DNA of 64,000 bases, taken from positions 28,382 to 92,381 of the forward strand of contig NZ_JACSCH020000004.1 of assembly GCF_014451325.2 (NCBI RefSeq), read 5' to 3'. Origin of the DNA: Streptomyces sp. CB02980 (GTDB taxonomy: Bacteria > Actinomycetota > Actinomycetes > Streptomycetales > Streptomycetaceae). Below the pieces are notes generated by a model. That model ran no database searches and had not been told where the DNA came from. It saw only the letters and a list, made by a program, of their open reading frames with translations. Shown here in pieces: positions 55,386 through 64,000 of this stretch; the stretch's first letter is position 1; every line of letters begins with the position of its first letter. The position numbers and the translations under genes were made by a program.

Positions 55386-56942
55386 TCTGCCCGCCAGGGC
55401 CGACGTGCGCCTGCCGTCTTCCATCACGAACTCGCCGTTGATCAGGACGTGGGGGATTCCCGGCGGGAGGGTGCGCGGGGAGTCGTACGTCGCTCCCGCC
55501 CCCACCGTCTCCGGGTCGAAGAGGACCAGGTCCGCGCGGTAGCCCTCGCGGATCCGGCCCCGGTCGGTCAGGCCGAGGCGGGCTGCCGGGCGGGAGGTCA
55601 GGTGGGCCACGCAGTCCTCCAGGGTGAGGACGCCGAGGTCCCGTACGTACCGGCCCAGGTACTGCGGAAACGTGCCGTACGCGCGCGGGTGCGGCTTCAG
55701 GCCCTGGAGGATGCCGTCCGAGCCGCCCGTGTGCACCCGGTGGCGCATGATCGTCCGGACGTTCTCCTCGTGGCCCACGTGCTGGAGGATCGTCGTTCCG
55801 AGCCGGTCCTCCAGGAGGAGCCGGCGGGCCGTCGCCCAGCCGTCCACCCGGCGGCCCACCCAATCCGCGAGCGTCGCCTCCGACACCCCCGAGATCTCGA
55901 TCGTGTCCCAGTCCATCGGCACGCCGTGGCAGCCGTCCGAGCCGAGGACCTCCAGGTGGTGCCGGATGCGCTCCGCCGTCTCGTCGTCCCGGAGGCGGGC
56001 GAGCACCGCCTCCGGGCCGCCCTCGCTCGCCCAGCTCGGCAGCACGGCCACCAGGGTCGTACAGCCGGGTGTGTACGGGTACGTGTCGAGGCTGATGTCC
56101 GCGCCCGCGTCCAGGGCCTCGTCCAGGAGGGCGAGGAGTTCGGGGGCCCTGCCCTTGTTCACGCCGAAGTTCATCGTGGCGTGGGCGAGGTGGAGCGCGC
56201 AGCCCGCCTCCCGGGTGAGCCGCACCATCTCCTCGTACGCCTCCAGGGCGCCGGCCCCGTACGAGCGGTGGTGCGGACAGTAGTAGCCGCCGTACCCCGC
56301 CACGACCCGGCAGAGCTCCGTGAGCTCGGCGTCCTTCGCGTACATCCCCGGCGTGTAGGTCAGGCCGGAGGACATGCCGACCGCGCCCTGCTCCATGCCC
56401 TCCGCGACCAGCCGGCGCATGTGGTCCCGCTCGGACTCCGTCGCCGGGCGGTCGTCCCAGCCGACGGCGTACATCCGCACCGTGCCCTGGGGGATCAGAT
56501 ACGCGGCGTTGACGGCGATGCCCCGGTCCAGCCGGTCCAGGTACCCGCCGACCGTGCGCCAGTCGAAGTCGATGTCGTCGCCGGATCCGTTCCAGCCGGT
56601 GATCGCCTTCCGCACCTCGGCGAGCGTGCGGTCGTCGACCGGGGCGTACGACAGGCCGTCCTGGCCCAGGACCTCCAGCGTCACGCCCTGCGCGGCCTTC
56701 GCGCTGTGGTCCGGGTCGCGGAGCAGCGCGAGGTCGCTGTGGGCGTGCATGTCGATGAAGCCTGGCGAGAGGGCGAGGCCCTCGGCGTCCACGACGCGGC
56801 GGGCGGTGGGGCGCTGGCAGCCGGCCGCCGCGCCCTCCTTCACGATCGCGGCGATCCGGCCGCCGTCGATCGCCACGTCGGCGCGGTAGGAGGCGCCGCC
56901 GGTGCCGTCGACGACCTCCGCGTCGCGGAAGACGAGGTCCAT
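55365..56942 (-). CDS. N-acyl-D-amino-acid deacylase (D-aminoacylase)
   Basis: A 525-residue amidohydrolase that releases D-amino acids from N-acyl forms. Metal site FIDMHAHSDL; GMSSGLTYTPGM, HHRSYG, HLAHATMNFG and GSDGILQG are conserved in the family. ATG start; the upstream 160 bp consists mainly of the 30-base repeats that follow the PLP-enzyme gene. Probably co-transcribed with that gene. Confidence 0.9.
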   Translation of the reverse strand: MDLVFRDAEVVDGTGGASYRADVAIDGGRIAAIVKEGAAAGCQRPTARRVVDAEGLALSPGFIDMHAHSDLALLRDPDHSAKAAQGVTLEVLGQDGLSYAPVDDRTLAEVRKAITGWNGSGDDIDFDWRTVGGYLDRLDRGIAVNAAYLIPQGTVRMYAVGWDDRPATESERDHMRRLVAEGMEQGAVGMSSGLTYTPGMYAKDAELTELCRVVAGYGGYYCPHHRSYGAGALEAYEEMVRLTREAGCALHLAHATMNFGVNKGRAPELLALLDEALDAGADISLDTYPYTPGCTTLVAVLPSWASEGGPEAVLARLRDDETAERIRHHLEVLGSDGCHGVPMDWDTIEISGVSEATLADWVGRRVDGWATARRLLLEDRLGTTILQHVGHEENVRTIMRHRVHTGGSDGILQGLKPHPRAYGTFPQYLGRYVRDLGVLTLEDCVAHLTSRPAARLGLTDRGRIREGYRADLVLFDPETVGAGATYDSPRTLPPGIPHVLINGEFVMEDGRRTSALAGRSVRRAR

Positions 56943-56953
56943 ACCGACTCCTT

Positions 56954-57133
56954 CTGGAAGATCGTGCGGGTGCCGTCGGCGACCTGGAGGAACGTGCGGG
57001 TGCCGTCGACGACCTGGAGGAACGTGCGGGTGCCGTCGACGACCTGGAGGAACGTGCGGATGCAGTCGACGACCTGGAGGAACGTGCGGATGCAGTCGAC
57101 GACCTAGAAGAACGTGCGGATGTAGTCGACGAC
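56954..57133. repeat. Six tandem 30-bp repeats at the 3' end of the DSD1-like gene
   Basis: Contiguous 30-base copies start at 56954, 56984, 57014, 57044, 57074 and 57104. The copy at 57104 holds the last nine codons and stop of the PLP-enzyme gene (VVDYIRTFF-stop). The downstream copies keep the frame and read VVDCIRTFLQ and VVDGTRTFLQ, with CAG where the first has the TAG stop. Confidence 0.95.
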
Positions 57134-58369
57134 CGTGCCGTCCGCCTCGACCAGCGGGATCAGCTGCCACTTGTCGAAGATCGTGCACGGGTGGGACAGG
57201 CCCATGCCGAGCCAGTCGCCGACCTCCAGATCGGCGTCCTCCTCCGTCCGTACCCAGGCGTGCTGGTCGGAGAGGCCGGTGACGGTCAGGCCGTCGGCGG
57301 GACGGATCTCGCCGGTGCGGGCGTCGCGGACCACCTGCGCCTCGGGGAGGTGCAGGTCGTGGGCGGCGTCGCGCTTGCCGGCGTTGGTGAACGCCTGCTC
57401 CGGGGTGGGGCGGGAGACGACCTGCGACCAGAGGCGGAACGCGGGCTCCAGGGCGCCCTCCTCCGGTACCCGGTTGAAGGGGGTCCGCTCGCGGTACTGC
57501 CCGTCGTCGTGCGAGACGTACGCGCCGGAGCGCAGCAGCTTCAGGACGGGCAGGGAGAGCCCGGGGATCTCCGCGAACACGTCCGCGACCGCGTCGAACC
57601 ACTCGCTGCCGCCCGCGCTGACCACGATCTCGCCGATGGCGGGGTCGAAGCGGCCGGCCTTGTCGAAGTCGGCCGCAAGACCGACCAGCCGGTGCAGCCA
57701 CTCCCGGACCCGCTCGCCGTCGGCCCCGGGCATCGTGCCCTCGTACCCGGCGACGCCGACGAGCCGCAGGGCGGGGGCGGCCGCGACCGCGTCGGCGACG
57801 GCCGCGCACTCCGCCTCGGTCCGTACGCCCGTACGCCCCGTCGCGCCGGCCGCCAGCTCGACGACGACGTCCACGGGGCGGGTGGCGCCCGCGGCGCGCA
57901 GGGCCCCGTCCATCAGCTCGACGCCGCGCACGGAGTCGACGTAGCAGAGGAAACGGAAGTCCGGGTCGGCGTCGAGCTCGCCGGCGACCCAGCGGAGCGC
58001 GACCGGGTCGACGACCTCGTTCGCGAGGAAGATCCGGGCGATGCCGTGGGCCCGGTAGACGCGGGCCTGGTGGGGCACGGCGGCGGTGATGCCCCAGGCG
58101 CCGTGCGCCAGCTGCCGGTCGAAGAGCTGGGGGGCCATCGAGGTCTTGCCGTGCGGCGCGAAGGCCAGGCCGTGGCGATCGGCGTACGTCTCCAGGAGGC
58201 GGAGGTTGTGCTCGACGGACTCGGCGGAGAGGGCGAGGACGGGGGTGGTGAAGCCGCCGGTGAAGAGGTTGCGCCGCTGGGCGGCGAGCTCGCCGACGGT
58301 CAGTCCCTCGGCGTCCGGGGGCAGGGCCTTGAAGCGGTGGTCGACGCGCTCGTTCGCCAGGTCGGGCAT
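57104..58369 (-). CDS. DSD1-like PLP enzyme (D-serine/D-threonine dehydratase or aldolase, amino acid deaminase)
   Basis: A 421-residue fold-type III PLP enzyme. The Schiff-base Lys is in FAPHGKTSMAP (about residue 75); VGVAGYEGTMPG and VSAGGSEWFD contact PLP phosphate; LSHPCTIFDKW carries the likely zinc His and Cys. Substrate is a D-hydroxy amino acid, fitting the neighbouring D-aminoacylase and RidA. Ends in VVDYIRTFF, the first unit of the tandem repeat. Divergent from the sugar kinase, with inverted repeats between. Confidence 0.86.
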   Translation of the reverse strand: MPDLANERVDHRFKALPPDAEGLTVGELAAQRRNLFTGGFTTPVLALSAESVEHNLRLLETYADRHGLAFAPHGKTSMAPQLFDRQLAHGAWGITAAVPHQARVYRAHGIARIFLANEVVDPVALRWVAGELDADPDFRFLCYVDSVRGVELMDGALRAAGATRPVDVVVELAAGATGRTGVRTEAECAAVADAVAAAPALRLVGVAGYEGTMPGADGERVREWLHRLVGLAADFDKAGRFDPAIGEIVVSAGGSEWFDAVADVFAEIPGLSLPVLKLLRSGAYVSHDDGQYRERTPFNRVPEEGALEPAFRLWSQVVSRPTPEQAFTNAGKRDAAHDLHLPEAQVVRDARTGEIRPADGLTVTGLSDQHAWVRTEEDADLEVGDWLGMGLSHPCTIFDKWQLIPLVEADGTVVDYIRTFF

Positions 58370-58388
58370 GAGGCCTCCTCATCGAAGC

Positions 58389-58429
58389 GTTGCGAAGGGT
58401 GCAACAGTCATTGCGTATGTCGCTCAATG
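58389..58429. promoter_or_regulatory. Inverted repeats, probable IclR operator
   Basis: GTTGC-N7-GCAAC (58389-58405) and CATTG-N11-CAATG (58409-58429) lie between the divergent DSD1-like gene and the kinase-iclR-ridA operon. Placement suggests binding by the local IclR regulator. Confidence 0.5.
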
Positions 58430-58493
58430 CTGTCTAGCATCCGGGCCAAGGCCGGGTCAATGGACCCCGCGAGAGTCGCAAGGGAGCGCCAGA

Positions 58494-59528
58494 GTGGCCG
58501 GAGAACCGCCCGTGGATGTCGTGTGCCTCGGCGAGTCCATGGTCACCTTCCTTCCCTCCCGACCGGGCCGCCTCGCCGACGTACCGGCCTTCGAGCGCGC
58601 GATCGGCGGCGCCGAGTCCAACGTCGCCTGCGCCCTCGCCGCCGCCGGCCACCGCACCCGCTGGGTCGGCCGGGTCGGCCAGGACGGATTCGGCGACCAC
58701 CTCGTCGAGACCATCGGGGCCTACGGCGTCGACGTCACCGCCGTCGACCGCGACCCGCGGCGGCCCACCGGCGTCTACTTCCGCACCGCCGCCGACCGCG
58801 CCACCGACGCCCACGAGGTCGTCTACTACCGCGCCGGATCGGCCGCCTCCGCGATGTCGCCCGCGACCGTGCCGTACGAGACCGTCGCCGACGCCCGCGT
58901 CCTCCACCTCACCGGCATCACCGCCGCCCTCTCCGACGACTGCCTCGCCCTCATGCGCACCCTCACCGCGCCCCGGGCGGGCCGCCCCCTCGTCTCCTTC
59001 GACGTCAACTGCCGCCCCGGGCTGTGGCGCGACGGCGCCGCCACCGCCGGCCCCGTCCTCCTGGAACTCGCCCGCCGGGCCGACCTCGTCTTCGTCGGCG
59101 CCGACGAGGCCGAACAGGCCTGGGGCCTGGGCGACCCCGCCGCGATCCGCGCGGCCCTCCCCGAACCCGCCGTCCTCGTCGTGAAACGGGGCGCCGACGG
59201 CGCGACCGTCCACGAACGCACCGGCCCCGGAACCGACACCGTCGTGCACGTGCCCGCCCCCCGCGTCGACGTCGTCGCCGCCGTGGGCGCCGGAGACGCC
59301 TTCGCCGCGGGATTCCTCTCCGCCACCCTCCGCGGGCTCGACGCCACGGCCCGCCTCCGGCACGGCCACCTGCTGGCCGCCGCGGCCCTCACCGTTCCCG
59401 GCGACCTGGCCGCACCTCCCCGCCGCGCCCACGCCGACCGACTCGCCGCCCTCGCCCCGACCGCCTGGGGCACACTTCAGCTCGGCCCCGGCTGGACGGG
59501 GGACGACCAGGAGGGACGTACACCATGA
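58494..59528 (+). CDS. PfkB-family sugar kinase (KDG kinase-like)
   Basis: A 344-residue ribokinase-fold enzyme: CLGESMVTFLPSRPG, GGAESNVACALAAAG (sugar-binding GG), and catalytic VGAGDAFAAGF. The pattern resembles 2-keto-3-deoxygluconate kinases. With the GntP permease nearby, a sugar-acid substrate is likely. GTG with AAGGGAG seven bases upstream; overlaps iclR by four bases. Confidence 0.86.
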   Translation: MAGEPPVDVVCLGESMVTFLPSRPGRLADVPAFERAIGGAESNVACALAAAGHRTRWVGRVGQDGFGDHLVETIGAYGVDVTAVDRDPRRPTGVYFRTAADRATDAHEVVYYRAGSAASAMSPATVPYETVADARVLHLTGITAALSDDCLALMRTLTAPRAGRPLVSFDVNCRPGLWRDGAATAGPVLLELARRADLVFVGADEAEQAWGLGDPAAIRAALPEPAVLVVKRGADGATVHERTGPGTDTVVHVPAPRVDVVAAVGAGDAFAAGFLSATLRGLDATARLRHGHLLAAAALTVPGDLAAPPRRAHADRLAALAPTAWGTLQLGPGWTGDDQEGRTP

Positions 59529-60286
59529 GCCAGACCGTCGACCGGGCTCTCAGCATCCTGCCCTTGCTCGCGCAGGGTCCCGCCGACCTCGGACAGGTCG
59601 CCGACCGGCTCGGCGTCCACAAGTCCACCGCCCTCCGACTGCTGCGCACCCTGCACGAGCACGGCCTCGTCTACCGCCAGCAGGACCAGCGGTACCGGCT
59701 CGGCGCCCGCCTCTTCGCGCTCGCGCAGGAGGCCGTCGAGAACCTCGACATCCGCGAGATCGCGCACCCCCACCTCGCCGCGCTCAACGAACGGATCGGC
59801 CACACGATCCACCTCGCCGTCTACGAGGAGGGCGAGGTCCTCTACATCGACAAGGTCGAGAGCCGCTACCCGGTCCGCATGTACTCGCGCATCGGCAAGC
59901 CCGTCGCGATCACCGTCGCCGCCGTCGCCAAGCTGCTCCTCGCCGACCTGCCCGAACCCGAGCGCCGCGCCCTCGCCGGCAAGCTCGACTACCCCCCGTA
60001 CACGCCCCGTTCGACCCCGAACGCCGCCGCCTTCCTCAAGGAGCTGGCGACCGTACGCGAACAGGGCTGGGCCACCGACCTCGGCGGCCACGAGGAGTCC
60101 ATCAACTGCGTCGGCGCGCCCATCCGCGGCGCCGACGGGCGCGTCGTCGCCGCGATGTCGGTCTCGGCGCCCAACGTGGTCGTCACGGCCGAGGAACTCC
60201 TCTCCCTCCTCCCGCAGGTGCGCCGCACCGCGGACACCATCAGCCGGGAGTACTCCGGCACCTCCCCGAGCAAGGACAGCGCATGA
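59525..60286 (+). CDS. IclR-family transcriptional regulator
   Basis: A 253-residue regulator: N-terminal winged helix (RALSILPLLA, DRLGVHKSTALRLLRTLHEHG) and the C-terminal ligand domain (YIDKVES, INCVGAPI, SVSAP). It probably controls the divergent D-amino-acid genes and its own operon through the dyads at 58389-58429. Confidence 0.92.
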   Translation: MSQTVDRALSILPLLAQGPADLGQVADRLGVHKSTALRLLRTLHEHGLVYRQQDQRYRLGARLFALAQEAVENLDIREIAHPHLAALNERIGHTIHLAVYEEGEVLYIDKVESRYPVRMYSRIGKPVAITVAAVAKLLLADLPEPERRALAGKLDYPPYTPRSTPNAAAFLKELATVREQGWATDLGGHEESINCVGAPIRGADGRVVAAMSVSAPNVVVTAEELLSLLPQVRRTADTISREYSGTSPSKDSA

Positions 60287-60717
60287 CCGAGCAGAACCTC
60301 GAGCACTCGACCGAGAAGACCGCCCTGACCCCCGCCACCCACACCGCCCCGCCCGCGAAGTTCTCGCACGGCGTGAAGAAGGGCAACATCCTCCAGGTCG
60401 CGGGCCAGGTCGGCTTCCTGCCCGCCGTCGAGGGCCAGGCCCCGACCGTCGCCGGCCCGACGCTGCGCGAGCAGACCCTCCAGACCTTCGCCAACGTCAA
60501 GGCGATCCTGGAGGAGGGCGGCGCGAGCTGGGACGACGTGATGATGACGCGCGTCTATCTGACGGACGTGGACCACTTCGCCGAGATGAACGCGATCTAC
60601 AACCAGTACTTCGAGGAGCAGGGCCTCAAGGCCCCCGCGTCCGCCCGCACCACGGTCTACGTCGGTCTGCCCAAGGGCCTCCTCATCGAGATCGACGCCC
60701 TCGCCGTCCTCGGCTGA
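60283..60717 (+). CDS. RidA-family enamine/imine deaminase
   Basis: A 144-residue YjgF/RidA protein that hydrolyses reactive 2-aminoacrylate-type enamines formed by PLP dehydratases. Key parts: LQVAGQVGFLP, MTRVYLTDVDHFAEMN and PARTT-like ASARTTVYVGLPKG with the conserved Arg. Overlaps iclR by four bases. Fits detoxification of the product of the DSD1-like enzyme. Confidence 0.9.
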   Translation: MTEQNLEHSTEKTALTPATHTAPPAKFSHGVKKGNILQVAGQVGFLPAVEGQAPTVAGPTLREQTLQTFANVKAILEEGGASWDDVMMTRVYLTDVDHFAEMNAIYNQYFEEQGLKAPASARTTVYVGLPKGLLIEIDALAVLG

Positions 60718-60719
60718 CC

Positions 60720-60835
60720 CGGCACACACGGCCCGGGCACACGGCCCCGACACACACGGACCGGGCACGCCCGGCCGGAGCACATACGGCCCGGGCACAC
60801 ACGGCCGGAGCACATACGGCCGGAGCCCACGCGCC
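60720..60835. repeat. Degenerate short repeats between ridA and gntP
   Basis: Repeated CACACGGCC(C)GG and ACATACGGCC units within the 228-bp gap. No hairpin with long perfect arms, no gene. Confidence 0.65.
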
Positions 60836-60945
60836 CGAACGGACCTGAACCGATCCACCTGAACCAGCCGCTCCACGGCACGGCGTTCTCCCCCCGAACG
60901 CCGTGCCGCGCTCCCCCCTACCCAAAAGCGAGGCCTCCCCCCGCC

Positions 60946-62406
60946 ATGAACCCCGCCACGCCCCCGCACACCGGTGGACTGCTCCACCTGATACCCGGCA
61001 CCGCCGGGCTGCTCACCGTCGCCGCCCTCGGCATCGCCGTCCTGCTCCTGCTGATCATCAAGATCCGGCTCCAGCCCTTCGTCGCGCTGCTCGCCGTCTC
61101 CATCGGCGTCGGCCTCGCCGCCGGCCTCTCCGTCACCGAACTCTTCGGCACCGTCCAGAAGTCCGCCGCCACCTCCGTCATCGAGACCGGCATGGGCGGC
61201 ATCCTCGGCCATGTCGCGATCATCATCGGCCTCGGCACCATGCTCGGCGCGATCCTGGAGGTCTCGGGCGGCGCCGAGGTGCTGAGCAGCCGTCTCCTCG
61301 GCCTCTTCGGCGAGAAGCGCGCCCCCCTCGCCATGGGCCTCACCGGACTCGTCTTCGGCATCCCGGTCTTCTTCGACGTCGGCATCTTCGTCCTCGCACC
61401 GATCGTCTACGCCGCCGCCAAACGCTCCGGCAAGTCGATCCTGCTCTACGCCATGCCGCTGCTCGCGGGTCTCTCCATGACCCACGCCTTCCTGCCGCCG
61501 CACCCCGGCCCGGTCGCCGCCGCCGGCCTCCTGCACGTCTCGCTCGGCTGGGTCATCCTGATGGGCGTCCTCGTCGGCGTCCCCGCCGTGCTCGCGGCCT
61601 GGGCGTACGCCGGCTGGATCGGCCGCCGGCTCTTCGTCGCGGTCCCGCAGGACATGGTCGAGGCCGCCGACGAGGCCAGGGCCAAGGTCGCCGCCGAGCG
61701 GTCCGGCGCCGCCGAGCGGTCCGGCGGCACCGAGGCGCCCGTGGCGCTCTCCACCGTGCTCCTGATCATCGGCACGCCGCTGGTCCTCATCCTCGCCGCG
61801 ACCTTCTCCTCCATCGCCCTGGACGAGTCCACCCTCCGCTCCGTCGTCGAGTTCTTCGGCAACCCCTTCGTCGCGCTGACGATCGCGCTCTTCCTCGCGT
61901 ACTGGCTGCTCGGCATCCGGCGCGGCTGGTCCCGGAAGTCCCTGGAGCAGGTGTCCACCTCCTCCCTCAAGCCGGTCGGCAACATCCTGCTCGTCGTCGG
62001 CGCGGGCGGGGTCTTCGGCGCGGTCCTCAAGGTGAGCGGCGTCGCCCAGGCGCTCTCCGACACCTTCCACGACGTCGGTCTCCCCGTCATCGTGCTCGCC
62101 TACCTCATCTCCCTGGTGCTGCGTGTCGCCCAGGGCTCGGCGACGGTCGCCATCGTCACCACGGCCGGCATCGTGCTGCCCCTGGTCGAGGGCGGCGATC
62201 ACTCGCAGGCCTTCCTGGCCCTCGTCATCATGGCGATCTCGGCCGGCTCGATCTTCGCCTCGCACGTCAACGACGGCGGCTTCTGGATGGTCTCCAAGTA
62301 CTTCGGCATCACCGAACGGGACACCCTCAAGTCCTGGACGGTGCTGGAGTCCGTGCTCTCGCTGGCCGGCTTCGCGGCGGCGGCCGTGCTGAGTCTGTTC
62401 GTCTGA
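60946..62406 (+). CDS. GntP-family gluconate/sugar-acid permease
   Basis: A 486-residue proton symporter with about 12-14 helices. Family segments: GFGIPVFFDVGIFVLAPIV-like LVFGIPVFFDVGIFVL, HAFLPPHPGPVAAA, and SHVNDGGFWMVSKYFG. Substrate probably gluconate or a keto-sugar acid, to be used with the PfkB kinase. Confidence 0.92.
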   Translation: MNPATPPHTGGLLHLIPGTAGLLTVAALGIAVLLLLIIKIRLQPFVALLAVSIGVGLAAGLSVTELFGTVQKSAATSVIETGMGGILGHVAIIIGLGTMLGAILEVSGGAEVLSSRLLGLFGEKRAPLAMGLTGLVFGIPVFFDVGIFVLAPIVYAAAKRSGKSILLYAMPLLAGLSMTHAFLPPHPGPVAAAGLLHVSLGWVILMGVLVGVPAVLAAWAYAGWIGRRLFVAVPQDMVEAADEARAKVAAERSGAAERSGGTEAPVALSTVLLIIGTPLVLILAATFSSIALDESTLRSVVEFFGNPFVALTIALFLAYWLLGIRRGWSRKSLEQVSTSSLKPVGNILLVVGAGGVFGAVLKVSGVAQALSDTFHDVGLPVIVLAYLISLVLRVAQGSATVAIVTTAGIVLPLVEGGDHSQAFLALVIMAISAGSIFASHVNDGGFWMVSKYFGITERDTLKSWTVLESVLSLAGFAAAAVLSLFV

Positions 62407-62443
62407 GCGCGAGGGCGCCCGGTGTCCGGCCCCTGACGCGTGA

Positions 62444-62476
62444 GGGCGCCCCGGCGGTGGTACCGCCGGGGCGCCC
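62444..62476. terminator. Terminator after gntP
   Basis: A 15-bp stem (62444-62458 with 62462-62476) and a 3-nt loop between convergent genes. Confidence 0.85.
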
Positions 62477-62492
62477 CGTCACGTACGGACCG

Positions 62493-63848
62493 TCAGGCCA
62501 CGCAGTACTGCGCCTCCTTGCCGATCGAGCGGTACATGCAGTCGGCGTTCTCCAGGAGCTGGAGGACGGCGTCGCGGTTACGGCTCGTCTCGCGCTCGAT
62601 GACCTCGTCGGGCGGGTAGAAGCCGCCGCCGCCGGACGAGGACGGGTACATCTCGAAGGTGTACGCGAAGATCCGCTGCGAGCCCCACAGGTAGTCGTCG
62701 ATCGACCCGTCCGTGATGTAGAGGTCGCTGGACTGCTCGGGCGTGTAGCCGTTGCTGGCCGCCATCTTGCCGCCGACCGCCGCGAAGGCGTTCCGGTCGT
62801 CGAGCGTCATGCCCGGCGCGGTGTTGGCCGTGGTCCAGCCGAAGGGCCAGAGCACGAGCTCGCTGTACGTGTGGAAGTCGATGGCCGCGGTGATCTGCTG
62901 CTTGCCGCCGACCACCCGGGAGCGGACGAAGTCGGCGACGACCTTGACCTCGGGGGCGGACTCGGGGGCCGTGCCGCGGTACGTCTCGGAGCTCTTGGAA
63001 CTCGAAGAGCCGCCGCAGCAGCCCCACTTGTAGTTCCAGTTCCGGTTCATGTCCGTACCGACGTACGAGGAGCCGGAGTTGGGCTGGCGGTTCTTGCGCC
63101 AGCTGCGGTAGGAGCCGCTCGCGATGTCGTACTCGCCGCCGTCCGGGTTGAGGTCCGGGACGATCCAGATTTCGCGGCCGTTCACGGCGTTGGTGATCCT
63201 GGAGTCGCTGCCGTACCCCGCGCCGAGCTCACGGAGGAGGTACAGCGCCATCTCGACGGTGAGGTGCTCGCGGGCGTGCTGGTGGTGGGTGAAGAGGACC
63301 TCGGGCTCGGCCTCGTCGGTGGCGACGTTGTCGCTGATCTTGATGGCGACGATGTCCCGGCCCTGGTACGACTTCCCGATCACCTGCTTGCGCATGATCG
63401 AGGGATAGGCGGCGAGGCGCTGGTCGATCTCCGCGTTCATCTCCGCGTAGTTGTGGTACCTCGCGTCGGCGGAGGGGAAGTCGAGCGGGCCGGCCACCTT
63501 GCCGCCCTCGGCGGTCCGGTCCGGCGGGCCGGGCAGGGCGACCGGCTTGTAGCCGAGCGCCTTGAGGTTCCTCAGCTGTTCGGCGTTGGCGCTGACCACG
63601 ACCGACCGGGCGTCGACCTCGTCGATCGAGACGCCGGTGGCGGTCAGCGCGCTCCGGGCGGCCGGGGTGGAGGGTCCGGCGACCTCGTACTGCCGGATCA
63701 CCTCGTCGGCGCCGACGGCGATCCGGGCGGCGGCCGACGACGGGTCGGCCCCGGCGGGTGTCGTGAGAGCGGACAGGGGCGCCGCGAGGGCGAGCGCCAC
63801 GAGGGCCGCGAGGGTGGCGGACCTTCTGCCGCGGAAGGGACGTCGCAT
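62493..63848 (-). CDS. Secreted M14 zinc carboxypeptidase
   Basis: A 451-residue exported carboxypeptidase. Signal peptide 1-35; an activation propeptide to about residue 115; catalytic domain with [10 protein letters not shown] (zinc HxxE), the substrate region [16 protein letters not shown], zinc His in [10 protein letters not shown] and catalytic Glu in YTFEMYPSS. Two Cys at the C-terminus. Resembles carboxypeptidase T/SG of actinomycetes. Confidence 0.92.
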   Translation of the reverse strand: MRRPFRGRRSATLAALVALALAAPLSALTTPAGADPSSAAARIAVGADEVIRQYEVAGPSTPAARSALTATGVSIDEVDARSVVVSANAEQLRNLKALGYKPVALPGPPDRTAEGGKVAGPLDFPSADARYHNYAEMNAEIDQRLAAYPSIMRKQVIGKSYQGRDIVAIKISDNVATDEAEPEVLFTHHQHAREHLTVEMALYLLRELGAGYGSDSRITNAVNGREIWIVPDLNPDGGEYDIASGSYRSWRKNRQPNSGSSYVGTDMNRNWNYKWGCCGGSSSSKSSETYRGTAPESAPEVKVVADFVRSRVVGGKQQITAAIDFHTYSELVLWPFGWTTANTAPGMTLDDRNAFAAVGGKMAASNGYTPEQSSDLYITDGSIDDYLWGSQRIFAYTFEMYPSSSGGGGFYPPDEVIERETSRNRDAVLQLLENADCMYRSIGKEAQYCVA

Positions 63849-63927
63849 GCTGTCTCCTGGGTGGGGAGGGTGGGGGGTGCGACAAGCGCGTGCGGGTGTT
63901 GGGTGGCTCGGTGTTCGTTGGGCCGGT

Positions 63928-64000
63928 GATGCGGTGATGCGGTGATGCGGTGATGCGGTGATGCGGTGATGCGGTGATGCGGTGATGCGGTGATGCGGTG
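63928..64000. repeat. 8-bp tandem repeat at the right edge
   Basis: About nine perfect copies of GATGCGGT, continuing past the window. It lies about 80 bases upstream of the M14 gene start. Confidence 0.95.

Noticed and set aside
56954..57133. CRISPR array
   Set aside because: The 30-bp units are contiguous with no spacers and no cas genes are near; they encode the C-terminus of the adjacent gene.
60903..63929. 1008-codon plus-strand frame across gntP and the carboxypeptidase
   Set aside because: Shadow frame of two well-identified genes on opposite strands.

Overview
The window is high-GC actinobacterial DNA and is almost certainly a Streptomyces chromosome. Coding frames have nearly all-GC third positions, GTG and TTG starts are common, and the gene set includes mycothiol amidase (mca), rodlins, chaplins, MelC1/MelC2 tyrosinase and GTP-dependent PEP carboxykinase. 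I found no tRNA, rRNA, CRISPR array, insertion sequence or prophage.

Layout. (1) 1-4.2 kb is a housekeeping block: the 5' part of a PQQ-type Ser/Thr kinase, greA, a DUF4307 protein, mca and a small membrane protein. (2) 4.3-7.6 kb holds a large STAND (NB-ARC) ATPase with TPR repeats. (3) 8.1-14.2 kb is a compact linaridin RiPP cluster: precursor, HTTM/hydrolase fusion, DUF5819-like protein, flavin Cys decarboxylase, methyltransferase, ABC ATPase and permease. Its precursor core matches cypemycin as I remember it, so I use cyp names. (4) 14.3-16.4 kb is a thioredoxin-fold YyaL-type protein. (5) 16.4-43.5 kb is a cell-surface region. It has three rodlins, three short chaplins, an LPDTG-anchored chaplin-like protein, several small secreted proteins, an LCP ligase, two GH26-like hydrolases, a complete Wzx/Wzy-type exopolysaccharide operon on the minus strand (34.0 to 24.4 kb), an ATP-grasp/flavoprotein pair, melC1-melC2 and a VKOR-type membrane oxidoreductase. 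(6) 43.6-64 kb is mostly metabolism: a PAQR/hemolysin III protein, pckG, a poly-gamma-glutamate hydrolase-like protein, a four-gene TelA/VWA/binding-protein operon, an alanine-type aminotransferase, an MptB-like mannosyltransferase, a D-amino-acid and sugar catabolism locus (D-aminoacylase, DSD1-like PLP enzyme, PfkB kinase, IclR, RidA, GntP) and an M14 carboxypeptidase.

How the parts fit. The cyp genes are translationally coupled by 4-11 nt overlaps (H-L-D-M-T-P). They follow the precursor gene after a strong hairpin, which probably lets the precursor be made in excess over the enzymes. The rodlin promoters and two chaplin promoters share a CGnnAC-N16-nGTTGn architecture that resembles the published sigma-BldN consensus, so this surface block is probably switched on when aerial hyphae form. 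The polysaccharide operon and the GH26-like enzymes sit among these genes and may provide or trim a surface glycan in the same layer.

Limits. Functional calls rest on motif recognition and memory of families; no search was run. Start codons were chosen from visible ribosome-binding sites and are marked where doubtful.
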